This document shows, piece by piece, positions 18,501 through 24,521 of a DNA stretch of 64,000 nt (position 1 is the stretch's first letter; each line of letters starts with the position of its first letter). Below the pieces are notes generated by a model, which was not told where the DNA came from, made no database searches, and saw only the letters and a list, made by a program, of their open reading frames with translations. The DNA is taken from positions 1 to 64,000 of the forward strand of contig NZ_RWKH01000025.1 in NCBI RefSeq assembly GCF_003984625.1. The letters run 5' to 3'. This stretch comes from Variovorax sp. DXTD-1. Its GTDB lineage: Bacteria > Pseudomonadota > Gammaproteobacteria > Burkholderiales > Burkholderiaceae_C. Position numbers and translations under genes: made by a program.

Positions 18501-20397
18501 GGTCGCGCTGCAGGTCAACGACGCGGGCGGCGGCTCGAGCACCGGCACGCTGCTGGTGCGCATCGTCGACGACGTGCCGGTGGCGGTGAACGACACGGCC
18601 ATCATCACCGAGGATGCGGCCCCCAACACCGTGAGCGGCGCCGTCAACGCCAACGACACGAACGGCGCCGACGACGCCAATGGCGTGCCGGTCACCGGCG
18701 TGAGCTTCGGCGGCACGGCCGGCAGCCTGGGCTCGCCGCTGGCCATGGTCTACGGCAGCATCGTCGTGAACGCGGACGGCAGCTACACCTACACGCTCGA
18801 CAACACCAACCCCGCGGTGCAGCGCCTGGTGCCCGGCGAGACGCTGACCGACACGGCCAGCTACACCATCACCGATGCCGACGGCGATACCTCGACGGCC
18901 ACCATCACCATCACGATCGGCGGCGCCAACGACGGCGTGGTGCTCGAGCTGACCGACGGCAACGGCCCCGACGGCACCGGCCATGCCACCGTCTCCGAGC
19001 GCGGGCTGGGCGACGGCAGCGACCCGAGCGAGACGACCACCGGCCGCTTCGTGATCCGCACGCCCGACGGGCTCGGCAGCATCGACGTGGGCGGCACGAC
19101 CGTGACGCCGGCGCAGTTGGCGAACCTCGGTACCACGCCGGTCACCATCGTCACCGACAAGGGCACCATCACGCTGACCGGCTGCGACCCGGCAACGGGC
19201 GCCGTCAGCTACAGCTACACGCTGAGCCAGCGCCAGCCGCATGGCGGCGGCGAGGTGACGGACGACATTGCCGTGACCGTACGCGACCGCGACGGCGACA
19301 GCACCACGGGCACCCTGCGCGTGCTGGTGATCGACGACGTACCCACCGCACGCGACGACGCGGCTTCGGTCGGTACCACGCGGCCCGACGCCACCTCGGT
19401 GGGCGGCAACCTGTTCGGGCCGAACGGCCGCGGACCCGGCGACGTCGGCGACCGCATCGGTGCCGATTTCGTGGCCGAGCCCGTGACCGGTTTCTCCTTC
19501 GAAGGGCGGCCCGGCGTCATCGGCGGCGCGCCGCTGGCCGGCGCCTACGGCACGCTGCAGCTGAACGCGGACGGCAGCTACACCTATGCGGTTGACGGCA
19601 ACAACTCGCGCGTGTCCTCGCTCGGCGACGGCCAGACGCTGACCGAGGTGTTCAGCTACACCATCACCGATGCCGACGGCAGCACGAGCACGGCGCAACT
19701 GGTGGTGACGATTCGCGGCGCTTCGCAGTTCCGTCCGCTCACGAGTGACCAAGTCCTCCCGAACGAGCTCCTGTACCGGCAGCGCTACATCGCGCAGGCC
19801 ATGGTGCCGACACTGTTCGTGGAGTTCTCGGTGCAAGAGTCGCAACGGATGAGCCAGGATGCGCTGGCGTCGATCGCTTCGCGCGTGGCGGGCGGCGTCT
19901 ACAGCTCGATCGACAGGAACCGGGTCTTCGGCATCGGGCAGGAGATGAGCAACACCGAGCATGTGAGCCGCGACGGCATCGGATCGTCGGCGCGTCTGCT
20001 GGAGGAAATCCGGCAGGTGCTGGCACTGCGCGGGCTGGATGCCGGGCTGCCGGACGGCGGCAACGCACTGTTCGGCGATTTCCCCGGCTTTGCCGCACCC
20101 GCAGAAGCACCCGCCGAAGCGCCGGCGCAGCGCCAGCAACCGGCTGGCGAGCGCATCGTGGTGCCCGGCGCGGCAACCTCGGCCGCGCCGCTCGCCGAGC
20201 GTGCGCAGCATGCGGAAGCCATCCGGCTGCCTGCCGCAGCCGGCGGCACCGGGCATTCCGCGGAGCCGGCGCAGGCCGCGCGCTCCTTCTCCAGCCGGCT
20301 GGCTGCGAGCGCAGGCGAACGCGGCACGGTGCGCGACGTTGTGCGCGTGCAGCAGCAGGAAGCGGTGCGCGTCAAAGTGCCCGCAGCCCAGTCATGA
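9532..20397 (+). CDS. Giant repetitive surface/secreted protein: DUF4347, Ig/cadherin-like, T1SS-143 and VCBS repeats
   Basis: From the ATG at 9532 the product has 3,621 residues. Residues 1-20 contain LESRQLFDGAAF, a variant of the LEPR-XLL signature of giant exported proteins, followed by an Ala/Pro linker. DUF4347 spans about 85-244, with HILSHGSTG (His140) and DILLYGCDVA (Cys183). About a dozen Ig/cadherin-like modules follow, joined by NDAP-type linkers. Then come T1SS-143 and VCBS modules (ADGSYTYTLD, YTITDADGD) to about residue 3400. The last 220 residues are non-repetitive and Ala/Pro-rich. There are no RTX nonapeptides. A TolC-like gene overlaps its stop, so it is probably the substrate of the downstream export genes and acts as an adhesin or cell-surface/matrix protein. 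An in-frame GTG at 9304 would add 76 residues unlike any family member and is less likely. Start certainty is moderate, since no strong ribosome-binding site is visible. Confidence 0.85.
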   Translation: MPKLNFLRPRTHRFALESRQLFDGAAFVEAAAHADSAPADAHHAPAAESPAPAPAPAPAQPARESMAERASAEPAQPAAASAPHEVYVVDQNIANWQQLAAAVPQGAQLIVLDSGSSGVQQLAVALSGQTGITALHILSHGSTGEITLGNEQVDTASLGGSADAWRAIGASLSADADILLYGCDVAADGAQFSQALASLTGADVASSTDATGATARGADWALESATGAIETRSFAAADFDGLMAAPTVATTATRLTVAEPSDLNQAGADRATLSGWTITDDGSGNVTVTVVVENPSVGTLSSASTTGVSAIAGGFSFTGSVANANAWVNQLVFTSADVELGTTAANTRILVNVTDSESPALNASRALDVTVTPSNDPVIVADATQAVAEIGSTTITLATLNAIDPEVAHGTQEPSQIVYGLTAAPVHGYLTVGGTRLGIGSVFTQQDVIDGRVVYVHTATGANQNTQDSFAVQVNDGATLSNRSDTATITLNVTPQNQAPTVSGSGNILEGQPANALDSGGNPASVVGNFIVAQGGGDDDASALTVRLTSLPTDGTLFFGGAVTIGGVAQTIANRAVTQADIDAGFVFAYADRGNLTYGNNGNRDANPATGYPFDDGFGVEIADAGGGAGSGAALTASTTIELTIRPTNDDPALVPASTLEATVTAAGNVNGPYMVTLTAAMLNVSDVDSSDNRLTIAVVSQAGMNQGRLLLNGRELPNGGTFTVADIKAGRVQYVQQLGANAGDIDQFQFQVRDNTTSVRWNADGTPIQRDGGQYDDGGTTGDYSDDTLRTFNFTINLAETPAGNGGALVPLDNTATHADSSYAGTNTAGNSRGNLSEGGTIVLSGTGADFSATPGLSYTVEGVDPQQVVYTVLGFSGGSDGEWNGVLQRFDAASNSWVDLGVFDTFTQADLNANRVRFVHDGDSEDFESSVQLSASAGVLVSDGNGGVQADSWVTSFSFYATPVNDAPVTTGSSNTVIPEGSTAYITTGQIQISDPDDAVSEGYLEGSATAPGGGDNYAFNNAPSGNDALRFQVVSLPPGGTLEYFNGTSWVAVTTAQLINASLITGSAGTTGLRFVSDGSELRSTSFDVVAVDRWGATSNTATVTIQITNVNDAPQIAADPTQTDPEPSSNNEPLTVAEGGYAQITTAMLSAFDPDSTTTQVQYTITTAAARGSIAYSTDGVTFLRLGAGSAFTEADVRAGRIYYLHGGTESNGAVYPGSPTDSFRFSLGDGDKEQQNNQFWIYVTPANDAPVVSGPTEPIPVDSATGANNPVPGFSVADPDMDTPQAGETDFVQVTVRLLDANGNAFTAGDYAGVTIGAAGTATIDTDKNGAGDYLTLRGTRAEINAALATLTVTFNTDRDVAYQVQVIADDRLRDEASGALETGANGGPVNESDPAGSAGIAIPATEYDWYSATVPTTGAITGNMSAASVRIFASSENDPGVLQAPPSANVVEDQASYIGGGFVVSDPESAAFDTPITVTLSVPSGTLGIGGAGAQGSFTPGGGQAVTITGDNTGTLVLTGRASDIEALLNSGASTGLTYRSAANVNHDTNGGAGGDVTLTVSFDDAGSRIGDDTGSGSVANNPANVTMALTIAPVNDAPTVTLNGATPSTPLVLTGGATPTAVPGFVVGDVDVTGDIDNGSDSDVTDGETDFLQVTIRITDAAGVPLAASAYSGTSSITIESSNAGSGVVIDPTFDGTDSALVISGTRAQVQAYLDGLRVALTGGLANGDQTYRVEVIVDDRVRDGGGSVTGANGGQNNNAGNGTIVPPATPIDPYAATPGGLTSNVASTYRTLFPSSINDPAHIAAGNLAVGEGGGSVTITGITVTDQDALETSVLTATVSVPAGFTITAIGAGSGGNAAIAGDGRSVTITGTLAEINSRINTIAVQLPDAPGDATRSDWNGAFDVIVVVDDEGNTGGRPATLAGGDNNTTGTFQYQDGIAADLITTRTFSFTVNPLNDAPNVVNGNTETLAAVNEDVGTSAAGATVGALFSGHFADAVDSIDNTNSGSGGSASDSFWGVAITGLALDPAQGTWQYSLDGSTWTAVGARSDANALVLASSAQLRFVPAANFHGTPNALTVRLVETDANSDSATTDPVSGAVVNVSGAGNGGTTVYSATTVVLSTSVANVNDRPTAADAVLTTGIEDQQGQPAPAATAASLFGAGYGDATDDQRAITGGANASTTFGGIAIVGNAATAAQGTWQYSTDGTTWTNVPTGASDSDALLLAPDAQLRFVPAANYNGAPGSLIVRISDAPVSTSTGADISATTGAQTSQWSLTRTLSTTVVPRNDAPALTGTTGATGIENGQTGSGTSIPPVALLTGGGVADLDLATTPGLATGTFGAGRITVSLDGYQPGDVLSVDPAALPAGVTVSGGNGAPLIVQFVAGTTVAEVQAVLDGLRYSSTSDNPTNYGADPDRVYTIVINDGNNTQAGGDAGGPALDSNVLTGTLAIAATNDAPTANDDTHSITEDTVSVGSNVIAGRVGTTGQGDTDPDNTVLTVTGLRTGAETGSGTTGSVGAALAGTYGSVVLNADGSYTYTLDNTNPRVQALTAGETLVEVYTYTISDGAGGTDTAQLTITITGAANNGPADDLPAIVVNDANGAATGELSVDEAGLTSAGDTRETAGSTFAISAADGLASITVNGTSFTLAQLQAATPGAPLTIATADGVLNITGFTPTSTVGSLTTAGTVSYSYTLAQQQDHTGGEVTDPFALTVTDRDGDVANGTLTVLIVDDVPVAVNDTNSIGEDAAPNTVSGDLKTGPTGDTDGADNGNGVPVSEVKFNGTTGTVGLPLATAYGSIVVNANGTYTYTLDNDNAAVNALKDGETLTETVNYTITDADGDASSATLTITIHGRTDVAGGPSIVAVDGNGAAAGQTEVHESGLTDGAGGTDPRETSNGTIAIEAADGLTSVTVGGTALTVAQLQALGTTPVTIDTGEGTLVLTGFTATSSVGGVPTAGTLSYTYTLKNPIDQPGASESFDPVALQVNDAGGGSSTGTLLVRIVDDVPVAVNDTAIITEDAAPNTVSGAVNANDTNGADDANGVPVTGVSFGGTAGSLGSPLAMVYGSIVVNADGSYTYTLDNTNPAVQRLVPGETLTDTASYTITDADGDTSTATITITIGGANDGVVLELTDGNGPDGTGHATVSERGLGDGSDPSETTTGRFVIRTPDGLGSIDVGGTTVTPAQLANLGTTPVTIVTDKGTITLTGCDPATGAVSYSYTLSQRQPHGGGEVTDDIAVTVRDRDGDSTTGTLRVLVIDDVPTARDDAASVGTTRPDATSVGGNLFGPNGRGPGDVGDRIGADFVAEPVTGFSFEGRPGVIGGAPLAGAYGTLQLNADGSYTYAVDGNNSRVSSLGDGQTLTEVFSYTITDADGSTSTAQLVVTIRGASQFRPLTSDQVLPNELLYRQRYIAQAMVPTLFVEFSVQESQRMSQDALASIASRVAGGVYSSIDRNRVFGIGQEMSNTEHVSRDGIGSSARLLEEIRQVLALRGLDAGLPDGGNALFGDFPGFAAPAEAPAEAPAQRQQPAGERIVVPGAATSAAPLAERAQHAEAIRLPAAAGGTGHSAEPAQAARSFSSRLAASAGERGTVRDVVRVQQQEAVRVKVPAAQS
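16925..19725 (+). repeat. Tandem ~270-residue supramodules (T1SS-143 + VCBS) within the giant gene
   Basis: The VCBS motif recurs with its SYTYTLD-type core encoded near 17158, 17971, 18778 and 19579, a spacing of about 801-813 nt. Between successive copies lies a T1SS-143-type module beginning with an SVDEAGL-like sequence and ending in IVDDVPVAVND. The units are similar at the DNA level, so the tract could expand or contract by recombination and could mis-assemble. Confidence 0.8.
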
Positions 20398-20450
20398 AAC
20401 CGGCCACCGCACGGCCCGCCATCGAACCACCCTTCAGAACCGACAACCCA

Positions 20451-22352
20451 ATGACCGAAACACTCAACGTGAAGAAATCGAAACTCCCCGGCGCCCCCAC
20501 TTGGGCGGCCGCGGCCATTGCCGTGCTGCTGGCGGGTTGCAGCGTCAATCCCGTGCAGGTCACGCCGGAGGAAGTCGCGCAGCGCGTGCAGAGCGACCAG
20601 GCCCAGATGTACAAGGGCCAGGCGCCGGTCTCCGCGCCCATCAGCTACTCCGATGCGCTGGCGCGTGCGCTCAAGTACAACCTGGACTACCGCCTCAAGC
20701 TGATGGAGAGCGCGCTCGCACGCGGCCTGCTCGACGTGTCGGCCACCGACATGCTGCCCAAGCTGGTGGCCGACGCGGGCTACAACGACCGCAGCAACGA
20801 TTCCGGCGGCACCAGCATCGGCATTGAAGACCGCGTGGTGAGCCTGCGCCCCTCGACCTCCGAGCAACGCTCGCACTACTACGGCCGCGCTACGCTGTCG
20901 TGGAACGCGCTCGATTTCGGCCTGGCCTACTTCCGCGCCAAGCAGGCGGCCGACGAAGTCAACATCGCCGAGGAGCGCCGCCGCAAGATTTTGCAAAACA
21001 TCGTGCAGGACGTGCGCAACGCCTACTGGCGCGCGCTGGGCGCGCAACGCCTGCTCGCCGAGGCCGACCAGCTCGCCGTCCGCATCGAAGACGCGCTGGG
21101 CAAGTCGCGCGAGGCCGAGCGTGCCGGCGTGCTGCCGCCGACGCAAGGCCTGGCCTACCAGCGCGCCCTGCTCGACGCGATGTCGCTGGTCAACGCCAAG
21201 CGCCAGGAAATGCAGTTCGCCAAGCGCGAACTCGCGGCACTCATGAGCCTGCCGCCCGGCACCCAGTTCACGCTGGTGGACAGCCCGATGGGCCAGCACG
21301 CGCCCGCCACGCTGGACATCGACAAGCTCGAACGCACCGCGCTGGAAAACCGCCCCGAGCTGCGCGAGGAAGACTACAAGGCGCGCGTGGGCGTCAATGA
21401 AACCAGGAAGCAGATCGCGGCCCTGTTCCCGAGCCTGAACCTCTACGGCGGCCCGCGCTACAACTCCAACGACCTGCTCTACAACAACAGCTGGACCGAC
21501 GTCGGCGTGAGCGTCTCGATGGACCTGTTCCGCCTGGCGGCCATTCCGGCGATCAACCGCACCAACGAAGCGCGCCTGCGCAACGACGAGGCGCGGCGCC
21601 TGGCGCTTTCGATGGCCGTGATCACGCAGGTGCGCGTGTCGGCCGAGCGCTACAAGCTCGCGCTGGTCGACCAGGAACTCGCGGCCGAGTCGAGCCGCGT
21701 CGACCAGCGCCTGGCGAGCGTCTCGCGCGCCGGCAGCAGCAACCGGCTGGAAAGCGAACTGGAGTCCCTCCGCACCGATTCGCGCGCACTCGTTTCGCGC
21801 TTCCAGCTCTCCACCGCTTACGCCGCAACGCAGGCCTCGTATGCCCGCGTGCTGAACTCGGTGGGCATCGACCTGCTGCCCGACACCGTGACCGGCACCG
21901 ACATTCCGACCCTGGCCAGCGCCATCGACAAGAGCCTGCTCGAAGGCGAGAAGGTCGTGTTCGTCCGTACGGCCGCCGTGCAGACGCCCAGCCGCCCGAT
22001 CGCGGTGCGCGTGCAAAACCTCCCCACCGGCGTGAACGAGGCTGCGGTGCGCAGCGCCGTCGAGCGCATCGTCTCGCGCAACGAACTGCAGACCGCGCAG
22101 GGCGGCGACGCACTGGTGCTGACGCTGGCATTCGAGCGCATGGAATCGCGCGCCACGACGCGTGCGCAGTGGCGCGTCACCGTGGCCGAGCCCGGTGGCC
22201 GCCGGCTGCTGTCGCAGAGCTACGTGAGCTTCTTGCCGAATGCCCCGAGCGAGAGCGCACTCGGCGCCTTCGCGGAGGCGGCCACGCTGTCGGTCATTTC
22301 CGATCTGCGCCGCCTTGCAAGCACCAGCGCTTCAGTCGCGCAAAAGCCGTGA
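20451..22352 (+). CDS. TolC-like outer-membrane efflux lipoprotein
   Basis: The 633-residue protein has a lipoprotein signal (KKSK, hydrophobic stretch, LLAGC with Cys30). A TolC/OEP-type domain follows, rich in long Ala/Glu/Arg helices (for example YWRALGAQRLLAEADQLAVR), in two halves. The final 130 residues (from about 505) are an extra domain not found in standard TolC. It should form the outer-membrane channel for the giant protein. An in-frame ATG at 20394 overlaps the previous stop (ATGA) and would favour coupling, but would put the lipobox Cys at residue 49. I prefer 20451; neither start has a clear ribosome-binding site. Confidence 0.85.
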   Translation: MTETLNVKKSKLPGAPTWAAAAIAVLLAGCSVNPVQVTPEEVAQRVQSDQAQMYKGQAPVSAPISYSDALARALKYNLDYRLKLMESALARGLLDVSATDMLPKLVADAGYNDRSNDSGGTSIGIEDRVVSLRPSTSEQRSHYYGRATLSWNALDFGLAYFRAKQAADEVNIAEERRRKILQNIVQDVRNAYWRALGAQRLLAEADQLAVRIEDALGKSREAERAGVLPPTQGLAYQRALLDAMSLVNAKRQEMQFAKRELAALMSLPPGTQFTLVDSPMGQHAPATLDIDKLERTALENRPELREEDYKARVGVNETRKQIAALFPSLNLYGGPRYNSNDLLYNNSWTDVGVSVSMDLFRLAAIPAINRTNEARLRNDEARRLALSMAVITQVRVSAERYKLALVDQELAAESSRVDQRLASVSRAGSSNRLESELESLRTDSRALVSRFQLSTAYAATQASYARVLNSVGIDLLPDTVTGTDIPTLASAIDKSLLEGEKVVFVRTAAVQTPSRPIAVRVQNLPTGVNEAAVRSAVERIVSRNELQTAQGGDALVLTLAFERMESRATTRAQWRVTVAEPGGRRLLSQSYVSFLPNAPSESALGAFAEAATLSVISDLRRLASTSASVAQKP

Positions 22353-23137
22353 AGCGGCCCGCCAGAGCATTCGGCCTGCTGGTCGCTTCGATCTGCGGCC
22401 TCGGCATCGGCCTGCAGCAAGCCGCCGCCCAGACGGCACCGCCCCGCGCGCCGGCCCAGAGCACGGCCAGCGCCGCGGCGCCGGTGCGCTTTCTCGTGGT
22501 GGCCTCGCAAGAGAGCATTCTCTCGGCCTCGACCGCCGGGCGCTTCGCCAAGGTGCAGGCGAACCTGGGCGACACGGTTCGCGCCGGACAGCTGCTGGCC
22601 GCCTTCGACTGCGCCGAGTTCCAGGCCCGCCGCGATGCGGCGCGCGCCGAGGCCGAATCGGCCCGCGTGCAGTACGAAGCCAAGTTGAAGCTGCAAGGCC
22701 TGCAGTCGGCGGCGGAGGTCGAGGTCGAACTCGCCGCCGCCAACGTCAACAAGGCCCAGAGCCAGATCCGCATCTTCGATGCGCAGCTCGGCCAGTGCGC
22801 TTTCGTGGCGCCCTTTGCAGGCAAAGTCGCGCGCGTGCACGTGAAGGTGGGGCAAGGCGTGAACCCCGGCGCGCCGGTGGTCGAACTGGTGGGCAACGGC
22901 CCGCTCAAGGCGCGCATGAACGTGCCTTCGCAATGGCTCGCATGGCTCAAGGTGGGCGACCGCCTCCAGGGCACGGTGGACGAAACCGCCAGCGCCTGCG
23001 ACCTGAAGGTGACGCGCGTCGCCGGCCGCGTCGATGCGGTGAGCCAGACGGTCGAGATCGAGACCGAACTCGCCGGCGGCACCGCCCAGGTGCTGCCCGG
23101 CATGAGCGGCCAGATCCGCGCGCCGGCCGGACGGTGA
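22349..23137 (+). CDS. Periplasmic adaptor (membrane-fusion) protein, short HlyD/RND type
   Basis: The 262-residue protein begins with a signal peptide (RAFGLLVASICGLGIGLQQAAAQ). It continues with a split lipoyl/barrel-sandwich domain (GRFAKVQANLGDTVRAGQLLA and FVAPFAGKVARVHVKVGQGV). A helical hairpin lies between the halves (about 85-140), followed by a beta-barrel region. It should bridge the inner-membrane parts to the TolC-like channel. The GTG at 22349 overlaps the preceding TGA (GTGA); the frame is open upstream but only as antisense-like noise over the TolC gene. At 262 residues it is shorter than canonical HlyD. Confidence 0.85.
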   Translation: MKRPARAFGLLVASICGLGIGLQQAAAQTAPPRAPAQSTASAAAPVRFLVVASQESILSASTAGRFAKVQANLGDTVRAGQLLAAFDCAEFQARRDAARAEAESARVQYEAKLKLQGLQSAAEVEVELAAANVNKAQSQIRIFDAQLGQCAFVAPFAGKVARVHVKVGQGVNPGAPVVELVGNGPLKARMNVPSQWLAWLKVGDRLQGTVDETASACDLKVTRVAGRVDAVSQTVEIETELAGGTAQVLPGMSGQIRAPAGR

Positions 23138-23168
23138 GCCGCGCCGTGCTCCGTCGAAAAACACGACC

Positions 23169-24521
23169 GTGACCGACCTGGCTTTTCACGCGCTCGCCGC
23201 GAAGGTGCGCGCGGCCACCCGCGCGGCCGACCTGGCCTTTGTCATCTGCAACGAGACCCATGCGCTCGCCGGCTACCGGCAGGCGGCGCTGGTCGGCTAC
23301 TTCGGCGCGCGCCGCACCCGGCTGGTCGGCCATTCGGGGCTGGCCGACGTCGAGGCCGATTCGCCCTATGCGCTCTGGCTGGCCGAGCTGGCCGACCACC
23401 TGCGCCCGCGGTTCGATGCGCTGCCGCCGGCCGCGCGCGTGCTCTCGCTGGCGCCCTCGATGCTGCCCCCGGCGCTGGCCGCGTCCTGGGCCGACTGGCT
23501 GCCCGACCATGTCTGGGTGCTGCCGCTCATCGGCCCCGACGGCCAGACCCGCGCCGTGCTGTTCCTCGCACGCGAGAACCCGTGGCCCACCGAATTCGGC
23601 GCCGATGCGCCCGAGTACCTGCTGCTGCAGGCCGCGGCAACCTACGGCCACGCCTGGTGGGCGCTGACCGGCCGCCGGCGCTCGCTCGGCACGCTCTGGC
23701 AGGGCCTCTGGTCCCGAAGGGCGCTGCGCTGGTCGCTGTTCCTGCTGCCGCTGGTGCTGCTGGCGCCGGTGCGCGAATACGCGCTGGTGCAGGCCGAGGT
23801 CATCTCGCTGCGCAGCCAGGTGATCGCCTCGCCGCGCGATGGCGTCATCAGGCGCATCACCGTGCAGCCCAATACGCCGGTCGAGGCGGACCAGGTGATT
23901 GCCGAACTCGACGACACCACGCTCTTCAACCGCCTGGCGGTGGCCGAGGCGGCGTTGGCAAGCGCGCGGCTCGAACTGCACCAGGCGTCGCAGCGCGCGA
24001 TCGAATCGCAGACCGCCAAGGCCGAGCTCAACCTGGCCGAAGGCAAGCTGCGCGAGCGCGAGGTCGACGTGGCATCGCTGCAGCGCGAGGTGGCCCAGCT
24101 CTCGATCAAGGCGCCGGCCAAGGGCGTGTTCGTTTATTCCGACCCCGACGACTGGGCCGGCCGCCCGGTGCAGACCGGCGAACGCGTTGGCCTCCTGGCC
24201 GACCCCGCTTCGCTGGGCGTGCAGGCCTGGGCGCCGGTCAGCGAGGCCGTCAACCTGGCGCCGGGCGCGCCGATGACGCTGTTCCTGCGCGTGGCGCCGC
24301 TCGATCCCGTCTCCGCGCGGCTCGACTATGCGGGCTACCAGGCGGTCGAGGCCCCCAACGGCGTGGCGAGCTACCAATTGCGCGGCCATATCGACGAAAA
24401 GACGCAGGTCGCCCGCATCGGGCTGCGCGGCACCGCGCGCGTGTCGGGCGACTGGACCGTGCTGGGCTACCTGATGTTCCGGCGCCCCTTCGCCGCGGTG
24501 CGGGAGTGGTGCGGATGCTGA
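23169..24521 (+). CDS. HlyD-family adaptor with cytoplasmic GAF-like domain
   Basis: The 450-residue protein has three parts. Residues 1-175 resemble a GAF domain (YRQAALVGYFG, PYALWLAELADHL, WVLPLIGPDGQTRAVLFLAREN). One membrane segment follows at about 187-205 (LRWSLFLLPLVLLAPVREYA). The rest is a HlyD-type adaptor with a lipoyl half (VIASPRDGVIRRITVQPNTPVEADQ), a coiled-coil hairpin (about 255-310) and a second half (LSIKAPAKGVFVY). The start is GTG at 23169, 31 nt after the previous gene; the stop overlaps the next gene by 7 nt. The GAF-like part would lie in the cytosol and could sense a ligand. That role is inference. Confidence 0.83.
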   Translation: MTDLAFHALAAKVRAATRAADLAFVICNETHALAGYRQAALVGYFGARRTRLVGHSGLADVEADSPYALWLAELADHLRPRFDALPPAARVLSLAPSMLPPALAASWADWLPDHVWVLPLIGPDGQTRAVLFLARENPWPTEFGADAPEYLLLQAAATYGHAWWALTGRRRSLGTLWQGLWSRRALRWSLFLLPLVLLAPVREYALVQAEVISLRSQVIASPRDGVIRRITVQPNTPVEADQVIAELDDTTLFNRLAVAEAALASARLELHQASQRAIESQTAKAELNLAEGKLREREVDVASLQREVAQLSIKAPAKGVFVYSDPDDWAGRPVQTGERVGLLADPASLGVQAWAPVSEAVNLAPGAPMTLFLRVAPLDPVSARLDYAGYQAVEAPNGVASYQLRGHIDEKTQVARIGLRGTARVSGDWTVLGYLMFRRPFAAVREWCGC

